DNA of 51,968 nt, taken from positions 458,383 through 510,350 of the forward strand of contig NZ_ML762424.1 of the NCBI RefSeq assembly GCF_009498735.1, read 5' to 3'. Of the stretch, positions 40,814 to 49,480 are shown in pieces (position 1 is the first letter of the stretch; each line of letters opens with the position of its first letter). The position numbers and the translations under genes were made by a program. This DNA comes from Gracilibacillus oryzae. Its GTDB lineage: Bacteria; Bacillota; Bacilli; Bacillales; Amphibacillaceae. The notes beneath the pieces were generated by a model. That model was not told where the DNA came from, did no database searches, and was given only the letters and a program-made list of their open reading frames with translations.

Positions 40814-42277
40814 TCAACTTTCAATATTTTTATTATATTCCTTATTTATTCTTTCCAATGTTTCCTCATATTTCTTTTCTATTTCATCTAATAATTCTTT
40901 ATACTTTGTATCTCTAATTTCAATATACAGATCTCTTTTTTCCATCATCCTATCATATAAATAATCATATGCCTCTTGACTAATGTAACCTTCTTCAGCT
41001 AATGCATGAAGTACAGACCGATGATTTTCAAATTCATCAGAAATTGTATAGCGCCACTCATTCTCTTCAGATATAGCTTTTACCTCTTGTTCTCTTCTCT
41101 GCTCATAAATATCAGCTTTTTCCCCTTGTTTCCATTCATTCCATTTTTTAATTAATGCTTCTCCTTGCCCTAACGCTTCTTTTAATTCTTCTTCATCACC
41201 TGAATTGGTGTAAATTCCTCCACCAGCTTCGGCTATTTCACGTAAGTTATTCTGACCTTCAATACCTACATTGAAGCCAATCACATTTACTATTGATTGA
41301 ATATCGGACTCTGCTAACTCCTTTGCTACCATTGCAGGGTTTCCTTCACATGTCTCCGCTCCATCACTGACAATATAAATTAAATTTGTGTTACTCTCTC
41401 CAGGAAACCTGGAAAAGTCCTCCCTCGCCTTTTCTAAACTTAGGCCAATCGGTGTCCATCCTGTTGGTGACAATGGATCAATTACCTCTTGGATATCACT
41501 AGTATTTGCTGATTGAAAGTCATAAATTAAATCAGTAGCTTGGCATGATTCTTCTTTTGTAAGTCCCGTACTTGCTCCTTCATGACCATAAATACGAACA
41601 CCAACATTGGCATCCTCAGGTATATCAGAAGCAAAATTCAAGATAGAGTCTTTTGCTATTTGAAGCATCGATTTACCGTCCACTTCATTCGCCATACTTC
41701 CACTGACATCAAGAACAAGCAAAACGTTGATCTGATCTTTAAAGCGAAAACGTTCATCTTCTAATGCATCATTCCCAAAGTGGGTATAATTCAATTCTTT
41801 GATAACTTGTCTTGGATCAGGATAGTCCTCTGCAAATAAATAACGCAACGCACGCCACCATTGATCATAATACGTTTCATCCTGTTGTTCCTCAATTGGT
41901 GGTAATACCTCCATTACACGATTCACGAGTTCTTCTGTTTCCATGACAGGTTCTTTTCCAGTGATGCTTCCGTTACCCGCTAGCGGTCCAACTGGATAAG
42001 CTATAATTTCCTCTAAATTGCTTGGTTCTTCAGGTACTCGTTCTAGTAAGTTTGCAAGAGGATCACTTGTTTCTTCATTCGCTTCTTGCTCTTGTTCCGA
42101 ATTCTCCTCATTATTCTGGCTCTCAGAATCTTCAGTTGTGATTCCTTGGGATTTCTGATCATCCCTCTGTTCATCCTGCTCCACTTCTTTCTCTCCACTT
42201 AGACAACCTGAAAGTATGAGAAAACAAAAAAAAGTGAAAAAGACTACTATGAAGTTATTCATATTCCTAAGATTCAT
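40814..42277 (-). CDS. VWA-domain lipoprotein, paralogue 4 of the Tad locus
   Basis: This 487-residue protein has a lipoprotein signal ending FLILSGC (Cys25) and a Glu/Gln/Asn-rich linker (about 30-75). The shared block DPLANLLERVPEEPSNLEEI and IAYPVGPLAGNG follows. A Trp-rich helical segment (YYDQWWRALRYLFAEDYPDP) precedes the VWA domain (about 178-360). The adhesion site is complete: LDVSGSM, SPTGWTPIG, IVSDGAETCEGNP. The helical C-terminal tail is about 120 residues and highly charged. It lies directly after flp, so major pilin and VWA lipoprotein are probably coexpressed. It is the closest relative of the interrupted paralogue 2, nearly identical through the VWA core. A weak AGGAAAGTGGG sequence may act as ribosome binding site. 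Confidence 0.87.
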   Translation of the reverse strand: MNLRNMNNFIVVFFTFFCFLILSGCLSGEKEVEQDEQRDDQKSQGITTEDSESQNNEENSEQEQEANEETSDPLANLLERVPEEPSNLEEIIAYPVGPLAGNGSITGKEPVMETEELVNRVMEVLPPIEEQQDETYYDQWWRALRYLFAEDYPDPRQVIKELNYTHFGNDALEDERFRFKDQINVLLVLDVSGSMANEVDGKSMLQIAKDSILNFASDIPEDANVGVRIYGHEGASTGLTKEESCQATDLIYDFQSANTSDIQEVIDPLSPTGWTPIGLSLEKAREDFSRFPGESNTNLIYIVSDGAETCEGNPAMVAKELAESDIQSIVNVIGFNVGIEGQNNLREIAEAGGGIYTNSGDEEELKEALGQGEALIKKWNEWKQGEKADIYEQRREQEVKAISEENEWRYTISDEFENHRSVLHALAEEGYISQEAYDYLYDRMMEKRDLYIEIRDTKYKELLDEIEKKYEETLERINKEYNKNIES

Positions 42278-42388
42278 AAGAACTACCCACTTTCCTCAGC
42301 ATAATTTAAAGTAATATAGAATAATGTAGAATAACAATGAGGAAAATAATTTCCTCATTTGTTATTCTGTATTAATAATTATATATAA

Positions 42389-42619
42389 TTATCTAAAAGA
42401 AAATAATCCCGTTACGCCTTCTATAATACTTCCAAGTAAACCATCAATTAAACCTTCTCCTTGTCCACCATCAAAGAAATTCATAGCAATCATTATAATT
42501 ACTACTGCTACTGCTGCGATGCCCATAAATTCGACAGCTGTTGAACCTTCTTCATCTTTTCTTAAACGATTTACTGCAGTTTGACCTTTCACATACAATT
42601 GCTGACCTATTTTTGTCAT
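42389..42619 (-). CDS. flp: Flp-type major pilin
   Basis: This 76-residue Flp prepilin has a basic leader of about 25 residues (MTKIGQQLYVKGQTAVNRLR). The class III cleavage region KDEEG then STAVEFMGIAAVAVVIIMIA follows: cut after Gly, with the conserved Glu-Phe at +5 and +6 of the mature chain. A hydrophobic helix leads to a short Gly-rich C-terminus (FDGGQGEGLIDGLLGSI). Mature length would be about 51 residues, typical for Flp. An AGGAGGAATTTT ribosome binding site supports strong translation. It is followed by vwa4 and preceded, after 220 noncoding bases, by tadC. Confidence 0.92.
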   Translation of the reverse strand: MTKIGQQLYVKGQTAVNRLRKDEEGSTAVEFMGIAAVAVVIIMIAMNFFDGGQGEGLIDGLLGSIIEGVTGLFSFR

Positions 42620-42786
42620 AATAAAATTCCTCCTAAATAATAGATAAATTTTTAGTTCTAACTATTCCCTAAAACTATAAACATGTAGAGACAACAACTT
42701 AAAACCAGACAAACAATTTACTTGAATCTAACCACCTCCTTAAATTATAATTAAAAAAGATAAATCTATTCCCTAAAATAGTTTTT

Positions 42787-42842
42787 ATCTAAAGACCTGT
42801 GCTGCGATGCCCATACATTTGACAGCTCAAGGTCTTTTTTTA
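42787..42842 (-). repeat. Hairpin after tadC containing a 27-base echo of flp
   Basis: Bases 42801-42827 match 42513-42539 inside flp (codons of TAVEFMGIA) at 25 of 27 positions, on the same strand. The echo sits in a hairpin whose outer arms are AAAGACCT and AGGTCTTT on the + strand, directly after the tadC stop. The hairpin may terminate or attenuate between tadC and flp; the minus-strand T tract after it is weak. No start codon or open frame accompanies the echo, so it is not a second pilin gene as it stands. Confidence 0.75.
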
Positions 42843-43784
42843 TTAGTTGAATGACCCGAGTATACCGCTATCTAAAATATCATAAACGATGTTCAATAAT
42901 AATAATCCACCTATCAGAATAAAAGCAGTTGGCATAACAACAAACGTTGTTACCATCGTAACTTTTGGTGAAGCTTTAGCAGCAAGTTCCTTTGCTTTTT
43001 CTTTCCTAAGTTTTCTAATCTCTGCTGACTGAATCTCAAAGGTTGTTGCAACAGGTACTCCTAACTCAGCTCCCCGAATCAATGATTTAATTACTGTTTG
43101 AAACTCTGGTACATCGGTTCTATTAATCAGTTCCAAATACAATTCTTCCCTTGGTATTCCTAAATTAGCGCGGTGATTAAATCGGGAAAACTCCTCCTGA
43201 ATCGGTCCCTCAAAATAACGCGATATTTCCCTAAATGCTTGATCCAAGCTTGCACCAGCTTTTAATGTCACACTGACCATGTCTAAAAAATCCGGTAAGG
43301 CATAACTTAGCTCATCCTGACGTTTCTTCGCTTTATTTTTAATCCAAATGATCGGACCAAAGAAACCGACAAAAGGTAAAAGTACAATTAAAAATTGCCG
43401 AAATGGAAATCCAATTAAAAATGCAATAATCCCTGAAAAGAAACCAATTAATGTTAAAACTATTTTTAGACCATGAAATCTCTTTACTGTTAAACCAAAT
43501 GGATGATTGGCTTGTATTAACCATTTTGCTACATCATCTGTTTCACTGAAAAAATTAAATCGCTCTCCAATTTCAGAGAAGTCATCAGCAAATACTAGAA
43601 CTTTGGTGAAGATTTTGTGAAATACCCTCTGTTTCTTTTGTTTTTCTTCTTTACCACCATAATTTGTTTCTTGCAATTTCGCCTTCACTTCATTTTTCTG
43701 GCCAATATAGCGATACCAAGCACTAAGTGAAATCCCTAGTAAAAGAATAGAAAGAATAGCTATTAAAGTTATTAAATCCGTCAT
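42843..43784 (-). CDS. tadC: TadC-like pilus assembly platform protein (GspF domain)
   Basis: This 313-residue inner-membrane platform protein of the Tad machine has an N-terminal helix (DLITLIAILSILLLGISLSA), a soluble stretch and two central helices (LKIVLTLIGFFSGIIAFLIG, FLIVLLPFVGFFGPIIWI). The T2SSF domain follows: LPDFLDMVSVTLKAGASLDQ, then AFREISRYFEGPI, and FQTVIKSLIRGAELGVPVAT. A final helix is ATFVVMPTAFILIGGLLLL. The motifs are those of TadC. It begins four bases after the tadB stop. Together with TadB it transmits the motor force of CpaF to the growing pilus. Confidence 0.93.
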   Translation of the reverse strand: MTDLITLIAILSILLLGISLSAWYRYIGQKNEVKAKLQETNYGGKEEKQKKQRVFHKIFTKVLVFADDFSEIGERFNFFSETDDVAKWLIQANHPFGLTVKRFHGLKIVLTLIGFFSGIIAFLIGFPFRQFLIVLLPFVGFFGPIIWIKNKAKKRQDELSYALPDFLDMVSVTLKAGASLDQAFREISRYFEGPIQEEFSRFNHRANLGIPREELYLELINRTDVPEFQTVIKSLIRGAELGVPVATTFEIQSAEIRKLRKEKAKELAAKASPKVTMVTTFVVMPTAFILIGGLLLLNIVYDILDSGILGSFN

Positions 43785-43788
43785 ATAA

Positions 43789-44715
43789 TTACACCCTTAT
43801 ATTGGTTACTTTTTGAACAAGGATAAATGAAAGTACGGTACCTATTGCAAAGATAATTAATATAATTATCCCTGGTATTGTAAACAACACCTTGGTGAAA
43901 TCTTCCATCATCATATTAATACCTAATATCAAAACAATTGGAATGGATGGAATTACATATGAAATAAACTTCTGCTCTGATGTTAAGGTTTTAATCTCCT
44001 GCTCTAAGAATTTCCGTTCATCAAGCACCTTTGCCATTTCTTCCAGTGTTTCATGAAGATTTCCACCAGCTTTCTTTTGCGTTAGCAATGTAACGATAAA
44101 CAATTTATACTCTCTGCCTTTGATTTTCTTCTGAAATTTAAGTAAAGCATCTTCGAAATCCAATCCCAGACTAAGTTCATTAGATAATTGTTTAAACTCA
44201 CTTCTGGAAGGTTCACTTAATTCCCTGGCAACTAATTGAAATCCCTGAGAAAGTGTCATACCTGATCGTGTGGCATTGGCTAATGTGACACAAACTTCTG
44301 ATAATTGATTGTTTAATTTTTCTTGATATTTATTTTTCCGGATAAGGAAGATTAATTGAATAATGGCAGCAATAGCAATAACCGCAAATATAAAACTCAT
44401 AGCCAGGTTAAACTTTAACAGCATATTGAAAACTAAGGTCAAACCTAACCCTCCAACGAATAACATACTGCAAAATTCTGATGGAGTCAGAATAATATTA
44501 ACTCGCCTCAGCCTTAATTCGAGTTTTTTTCCATAATCTGTTCGGTCAAAGCGCTCTCCCCAAATTACAATAAAACTCTTTCTGTTTTGTGTATGTTCAA
44601 AATCTGTTCTCGTCTTCCCTTTCCATTTTTGCTTGTTAAGCCTGTAATCCAAATAACTGAATACTCCCCAAATCCCGAACATTGCCGATATACTAAATAA
44701 GACTGATGCTGTCAT
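43789..44715 (-). CDS. tadB: TadB-like pilus assembly platform protein (GspF domain)
   Basis: This 308-residue partner of TadC starts with a membrane helix ([20 protein letters not shown]). A basic stretch and two helices follow (MLFVGGLGLTLVFNMLL, LAMSFIFAVIAIAAIIQLIF). The T2SSF domain has LSEVCVTLANATRSGMTLSQ, GFQLVARELSEPSRSEF and KKAGGNLHETLEEMAKVLDE. Two C-terminal helices close the chain. ATG 44715 lies inside the end of cpaF (23-base overlap) and has GGAG ten bases upstream, indicating coupled translation. Confidence 0.93.
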   Translation of the reverse strand: MTASVLFSISAMFGIWGVFSYLDYRLNKQKWKGKTRTDFEHTQNRKSFIVIWGERFDRTDYGKKLELRLRRVNIILTPSEFCSMLFVGGLGLTLVFNMLLKFNLAMSFIFAVIAIAAIIQLIFLIRKNKYQEKLNNQLSEVCVTLANATRSGMTLSQGFQLVARELSEPSRSEFKQLSNELSLGLDFEDALLKFQKKIKGREYKLFIVTLLTQKKAGGNLHETLEEMAKVLDERKFLEQEIKTLTSEQKFISYVIPSIPIVLILGINMMMEDFTKVLFTIPGIIILIIFAIGTVLSFILVQKVTNIRV

Positions 44716-46063
44716 CTGTATTCACTCCTTCACCTGCCTCAAATAATGAATCTGGAACATCTTGACCAAACACTTGTAAACGATATTGATTTTTTGGAAT
44801 AATTCCTGTCGGAGTGAAGAACCCTTGTACTTTGCCATCCTTGCCCAGGCCTGTCCGTTGATATTTAAATATTTCCTGCAGCTTTACACCTTTTGTCTTT
44901 GTATCAACAACCACTTCAGATATTGACATTGTCTTTCGCTGACCATCTTGCAAACGTTCTATTTGGACAATGTAATCTAATGCACCAACAATATATTCCC
45001 GGATAATGGAACTTGGCAATTCCATCCCTGCCATCATAATCATCCCTTCCAAACGTCTAACTGCATCTAAAGGTGTGTTGGCGTGAACGGTTGTTAATGA
45101 CCCTTCATGACCTGTATTCATCGCCTGTAACATATCAAATGCTTCTGCCCCACGAACCTCACCGACAACAATCCGGTCAGGTCTCATCCTTAGAGCATTT
45201 CGAACAAGGTCGCGAATGGTGATGGCACCTTTTCCTTCCGTGTTTGGTGGACGTGCTTCTAACCCAACCACATTCGGTCTATCTAGCTTTAACTCGGCTG
45301 AATCCTCGATTGTTATTACCCGTTCACCTGGTGGAATGGACCGTGAAAGTGCGTTTAACAAAGTGGTCTTTCCACTACCAGTACCACCTGAAATGAGCAC
45401 ATTCATCTTTGCTGCAACAATCGATTGTAAGTAAGACGACATTGCTTCATCCATCGAGTTGAATTCGATGAGATTGTTCATTGTAAAAGGGTCTTTGGAG
45501 AATTTACGAATCGATACTAATGTTCCATTTAAACTAATTGGTGGAATTACTGCATTGACACGACTTCCGTCCGGGAGCCTTGCATCAACCATTGGAGAAC
45601 TTTCATCAATTCGACGTCCGATTGGTGCAACGACTCTGTCGATAATATGCCTAACGTGTCGCTCGTCTCTAAATTTTAAATTCGTTTGCGTCAATTGACC
45701 TTTTTTTTCGATATATACTTCCCCATGTCCATTAATAAGAATTTCTGTTATATCCAGATCATTCAGCAGAGGCTCTAATGGACCAAAACCAACCGATTCA
45801 TCTATAATTCGGGTTAACAAATGTTCTTTGTCCCGATGAGAGATTACTACTTTCTCTTCACTCATGAATTGAGTGATGATACGTTCAATTGCTTGTCTCA
45901 TTTCTTCTTGCTTCATACTTGTCAATCGATCAAGGTTTGTCTCATTAAGTAATCTTGCTTTGTAATGGTCACTTAATTCCTCGACATAAGGATTATCATA
46001 AGCGGAAAAAGTTGGTGCTTCTTTAGTTATTGTTTGAAACTGTTTTTTACTAAATAAACCCAT
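44693..46063 (-). CDS. cpaF: Tad pilus motor ATPase CpaF/TadA
   Basis: This 456-residue secretion ATPase of the VirB11/GspE class drives Tad pilus assembly. The N-terminal domain (about 1-185) contains [20 protein letters not shown] and the arginine-rich [20 protein letters not shown] followed by [10 protein letters not shown]. The ATPase core has Walker [18 protein letters not shown] (about residue 220), ITIEDSAEL with the Asp box, Walker [21 protein letters not shown] and the His box [12 protein letters not shown]. All catalytic elements are intact. It lies 13 bases after tadZ. The C-terminus has a Pro/Gly-rich segment, [11 protein letters not shown]. Confidence 0.96.
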   Translation of the reverse strand: MGLFSKKQFQTITKEAPTFSAYDNPYVEELSDHYKARLLNETNLDRLTSMKQEEMRQAIERIITQFMSEEKVVISHRDKEHLLTRIIDESVGFGPLEPLLNDLDITEILINGHGEVYIEKKGQLTQTNLKFRDERHVRHIIDRVVAPIGRRIDESSPMVDARLPDGSRVNAVIPPISLNGTLVSIRKFSKDPFTMNNLIEFNSMDEAMSSYLQSIVAAKMNVLISGGTGSGKTTLLNALSRSIPPGERVITIEDSAELKLDRPNVVGLEARPPNTEGKGAITIRDLVRNALRMRPDRIVVGEVRGAEAFDMLQAMNTGHEGSLTTVHANTPLDAVRRLEGMIMMAGMELPSSIIREYIVGALDYIVQIERLQDGQRKTMSISEVVVDTKTKGVKLQEIFKYQRTGLGKDGKVQGFFTPTGIIPKNQYRLQVFGQDVPDSLFEAGEGVNTDDSISLI

Positions 46064-46076
46064 TTCACTTCTCCCC

Positions 46077-47249
46077 TTACTTTAACTGTGTCAGCACATA
46101 CTTACGAACTTGCTTAGATAATGTTGGTATTTTCTTTTCTTTTGTTTCTTTTCTTAATGGTTCTCCCTTATTAATCAGCGGTTGTACCCCTTTTCGGTCT
46201 TCCTTAAATTTCGCAACAATAGGATCTACGATAAATTCTTTAACATCCGCTGTTGTCAATTCACTGCTCCGATCCATCCGGTTTACGATTACTTTCATCC
46301 GTCCTTCTGTATCCATTTGCAGGCGTTTAAGCAGGTTAGTAACTTGCTTATAATTGCTTATAGCAGGTGTATCTAAACTTAATACATAATGGATCACTTC
46401 AGATTCTTCTAATGCACTGAAGGTGATCGGATCCATATTTATAGGTAAATCGATTACCACCATATCGTAAGCTCTTCTGCACGTCCGAAGCAGGCGAACA
46501 ATATGCTCTTCGGTTATTGTCTCAGCAATTTCTGCATCCCGTGGGCTTAATAATAAATCCATTTTAGAATAGGTTTCTTTCATTACAACATTGTGGACAT
46601 GGTTTTCATTTAATTCATCAATAACCGGCAGTAAATCCGCAATTGAGCGTGCACTTTCTACCCCCAGATACTTCTCTGCCCCACCATATTGTAAATTCAA
46701 ATCAATAAATAAGACTGAAGCAGTTGATTCTAGTTTAATTGTTTGCGCAAAAAGTGTGGACAATAACGTTCGTCCAACCCCTCCCTTTCCACTGTAAAAG
46801 GAGATGATTTCACCTTTTCCTTTCTTCATTGCCTGACTTGATGGTAATGGCTGAAGCTCAGAATGCTGCCTTTCCTTAACAGTCAGTATTATTCTTTCTA
46901 ATCTTTCCAGGAAATTTGCCAATTCTTCAGGCAAAACAAAGAAATCATTTACACCTATTCGAATTAAATCACGTAATAACTGAAAATTTGCCTTATGAGA
47001 TAGATAGATAAATACCGGCAATTCAGCATCGCCGATCTCATCTTGGATATACTCTATCAGTTCAATACTTGATTCATCCTTCTCTCCATCTGTCATTATA
47101 ATAATTTGTGGAGATATTCGATCAATCTCTTTACGTACCTCAGAGCTTGTTATGGTCTCCACTTGTCCATACACTGGTAGAAGCTCTTCATGCAATTGAC
47201 TTTTCAGCTGTTTATTATCACAAACCAGCAGCATTTTGACTTGCTCCAT
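46077..47249 (-). CDS. tadZ: TadZ/CpaE-like protein (receiver-like plus ParA/MinD-type ATPase domain)
   Basis: This 390-residue protein is thought to localise the Tad machine. Residues 1-120 form a response-regulator-like fold (MLLVCDNKQLKSQL, IIIMTDGEKDESS, FIYLSHKANF). Asp appears at the phosphorylation region as in many TadZ proteins, but phosphorylation is doubtful. The ATPase domain (about 145-380) starts IISFYSGKGGVGRTLLSTLF. The deviant Walker A has the signature Lys (SGK) but Arg in place of the P-loop Lys of KGGVGKT. Further motifs are VLFIDLNLQYGGAEKYLG and MVVIDLPINMD. It lies between cpaB and cpaF, as in other tad loci, and its gene follows a GAGGAGGATT ribosome binding site. Confidence 0.88.
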   Translation of the reverse strand: MEQVKMLLVCDNKQLKSQLHEELLPVYGQVETITSSEVRKEIDRISPQIIIMTDGEKDESSIELIEYIQDEIGDAELPVFIYLSHKANFQLLRDLIRIGVNDFFVLPEELANFLERLERIILTVKERQHSELQPLPSSQAMKKGKGEIISFYSGKGGVGRTLLSTLFAQTIKLESTASVLFIDLNLQYGGAEKYLGVESARSIADLLPVIDELNENHVHNVVMKETYSKMDLLLSPRDAEIAETITEEHIVRLLRTCRRAYDMVVIDLPINMDPITFSALEESEVIHYVLSLDTPAISNYKQVTNLLKRLQMDTEGRMKVIVNRMDRSSELTTADVKEFIVDPIVAKFKEDRKGVQPLINKGEPLRKETKEKKIPTLSKQVRKYVLTQLK

Positions 47250-47267
47250 TTCTAATCCTCCTCTGTC

Positions 47268-47972
47268 TTAAGCCTCATTGTTTTGATCTGGTTCTTGTTC
47301 TGTTTCCTCAGTCACTGCTTCTTCGGTTACTTCTTCCTTGGTTTCTGATTGTGGCACTTCACTGTTGCCATTCGTTGATTTCAAAATATGTATATTATCC
47401 GCATAATGTTGCATATGAATTAGTTCAGGTGCCTGCTGTTTCGAAACTTCCAAAGCAACTCCCTGCCCAGTATCTGATGAAATAACTTTTTGGACAAGAA
47501 CATCTGACATGAATACTTCCGTAACTGGTTCTTCTTCAAAACTTTGAGAAACGACAATATCCACCCGATCTAAATGCTGCAATTCGTCATCAAAAAAAAC
47601 TTTGCTGTTATCTTCTAATAACTCCACCAACCGGTTCCCTTCATCGGTCAGTTCAGTAAAAGGCCTTAATATATTCTGTGTAACAAAGTCTCCTTCTTGT
47701 AAGGGAATTATGGAAACTTGACCTTCAATTTGCTCCATTGAAAGCACATGAGCATCTGTTACATAGCGATTGGGGATTTCAATTGTGGTTATTTGATCTG
47801 CAGATATCCGTTCCCGCGAGTTAATATTCTGTTCTACTACAAATACTTCTGACATCTCACCCAAATCTGCGTTAAGCTCATTGACATTGTTGTAAAAAAG
47901 TACACCTGCAAGAATTGCTAGAATAAAAGATAATGTAATAAATATGAGTGCTCTTCTTTTTGATTCAAACAT
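47268..47972 (-). CDS. cpaB: CpaB/RcpC-like pilus assembly protein (SAF domain)
   Basis: This 234-residue protein is the first gene of the minus-strand Tad operon. It has one N-terminal membrane helix (ALIFITLSFILAILAGVLFY) and then an extracytoplasmic SAF domain (VFVVEQNINSRERISADQIT, IEGQVSIIPLQEGDFVTQNI). The RcpC/CpaB C-terminal domain follows (HLDRVDIVVSQSFEEEPVTE). The last 30 residues are a Glu/Thr-rich tail (VTEEAVTEETEQEPDQ). In Gram-negative bacteria CpaB/RcpC acts with the outer-membrane secretin; in this monoderm the SAF protein probably binds the wall or guides the pilus. An AGAGGGAT ribosome binding site lies 11 bases before ATG 47972. Confidence 0.85.
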   Translation of the reverse strand: MFESKRRALIFITLSFILAILAGVLFYNNVNELNADLGEMSEVFVVEQNINSRERISADQITTIEIPNRYVTDAHVLSMEQIEGQVSIIPLQEGDFVTQNILRPFTELTDEGNRLVELLEDNSKVFFDDELQHLDRVDIVVSQSFEEEPVTEVFMSDVLVQKVISSDTGQGVALEVSKQQAPELIHMQHYADNIHILKSTNGNSEVPQSETKEEVTEEAVTEETEQEPDQNNEA

Positions 47973-48508
47973 TCGTTTTTTATCCCTCTTTCTTTCTATT
48001 GCTCTTCAATTATTGATAGAGCCTATTAAACTCACTCGTTGTAACATACTGTAATAATGTTACTAAACTTTTTATGATAAAATAAGCATAATTCCGCAAA
48101 AAGGTAAATTATACCTAAAATGTCGATATATATCTCGGATTCAATATATTCAATTTCAAACTTTTTAGTTTCACGCTATCTTTTTTTGTCGATTCATATA
48201 ACTTTTTGATGAGATTTAAAGATTAATTTGAAAAATTCATTAAAATTACTTTACATTATTTTCATATGATTCGTATTAATCATTTTTATAATTAGGTATT
48301 TATAACTATAATTTAATATTTTTAACATTAATGAAATATACTTGTAATATTAATATGTATTTCTTTACAAAAGAATTTGATATATATCCAATTATCAACA
48401 TTATTATATAAGTCCATTTATTTATGTTTTTAGGTTGTTAGTCATATTTTAGCCGAATGTTGGCGAATTTTCTGACCCCCATTATGCAAATTATGTAAAA
48501 TTAAAAAT
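47973..48508. other. Long A/T-rich region upstream of the Tad operon
   Basis: This stretch of about 535 bases has no credible gene. It must contain the promoter of the cpaB-tadZ-cpaF-tadBC operon. I see an inverted repeat GTAACAT (48041-48047) / ATGTTAC (48057-48063) about 70 bases upstream of cpaB, described separately. No promoter stands out from the A/T-rich background. Confidence 0.5.
48041..48063. promoter_or_regulatory. Inverted repeat upstream of cpaB, candidate operator
   Basis: GTAACAT and ATGTTAC are perfect 7-base arms with a 9-base spacer, 69-91 bases before the cpaB start. The location suits an operator for the Tad operon, but no matching regulator is known. Confidence 0.35.
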
Positions 48509-48546
48509 AAAACAGGCACATACGCCATTTAGCATGTGCCTGTTTT
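48509..48546 (-). terminator. Intrinsic terminator of the aldo/keto reductase gene
   Basis: Perfect 13-bp arms (48509-48521 and 48534-48546) are followed on the minus strand by ATTTTTAATTTT, 13 bases after the reductase stop. Confidence 0.92.
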
Positions 48547-48559
48547 ATTAGAATTTTAT

Positions 48560-49390
48560 TTATACTCCATAATCAAATTCATCTGGATGCTTTCCTAACC
48601 TTTTCTCTTCATTCATACCAGTCATTTTGTCCATATCTTCTGTTTCCAGCTCGAAATCAAATATATCCACATTTTCTTCCTGGCGATGTTTGTGTACTGA
48701 TTTAGGAATCGTGATAATACCACTCTGATATTGCCATCTGACAATAATCTGTGCAGGTGTTTTTTGATGTTTTTCTGCAAGTTCCTGCAATACTGGATGA
48801 TCAAAATAGCTTGCCTTTCCTAATGGTGCCCATGCTTCTATCAATATGTTATGCTCTTGGCAAAATGTTCTTGTTTCATCCTGTTGCAATTGCGGGTGCA
48901 GTTCAATTTGATTTACCATTGGTTTGGTCTCGGCTGCTTGAAGTAACTCTTCCAAATGATGTGGCAAAAAGTTGCTTACACCGATCGCTTTTGCTTTTCC
49001 GCTCTGATAGATCTCTTCTAATGCTTTCCATGTTTCCGTGAACTTTCCTGGTACCGGCCAATGGATTAGATAAAGATCAACATATTCCATTCCCAGACGA
49101 TCCAGGCTTCGGTCAATTGCTGCTTTCGCCTCTTCATATCCTTGCTCATCATTCCATACTTTTGTTGTAACAAAGATATCTTCCCGGGGAATGCCGCTGT
49201 CTTTAATCGCTTTTCCTACATCTTCTTCATTTGCGTAAAAGGAGGCAGTATCAATATGGCGATAGCCGATCTCCAGAGCGGATTTTACCGATTGATATGC
49301 TTCATCTCCTGCTTCAACTTTATATACTCCCAAACCGATTGCAGGAATTTTGGTTCCATTATTTAATGTACGTGTTGTCGTTAAACTCAT
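48560..49390 (-). CDS. Aldo/keto reductase (YvgN/YtbE-like)
   Basis: This 276-residue NADPH-dependent TIM-barrel reductase has the length of B. subtilis YvgN, a glyoxal/methylglyoxal reductase. The catalytic tetrad is visible: Asp in IDTASFYANE, Tyr in the same segment, Lys in VTTKVWND and His in YLIHWPVPG. The cofactor-binding C-terminal part has IPKSVHKHRQEENVDIFDF. I start at ATG 49390, MSLTTTRTLNNGTKIP, which has GGAGGT eight bases upstream. The open frame to 49429 adds residues that cover this ribosome binding site. Detoxification of small aldehydes is likely but inferred. Confidence 0.92.
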   Translation of the reverse strand: MSLTTTRTLNNGTKIPAIGLGVYKVEAGDEAYQSVKSALEIGYRHIDTASFYANEEDVGKAIKDSGIPREDIFVTTKVWNDEQGYEEAKAAIDRSLDRLGMEYVDLYLIHWPVPGKFTETWKALEEIYQSGKAKAIGVSNFLPHHLEELLQAAETKPMVNQIELHPQLQQDETRTFCQEHNILIEAWAPLGKASYFDHPVLQELAEKHQKTPAQIIVRWQYQSGIITIPKSVHKHRQEENVDIFDFELETEDMDKMTGMNEEKRLGKHPDEFDYGV

Positions 49391-49480
49391 CTTATCTACC
49401 TCCATATGCTTTATGTACTGTCTCTCCAATATAATTACCTTATCAGAAAATCATCAAACATAGATTATTGCTGGTTATAT

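Noticed and set aside
48465-48500. Promoter with a CCCCC -35-like box on the + strand near 48476
   Set aside because: No matching -10 element and no + strand gene follows.
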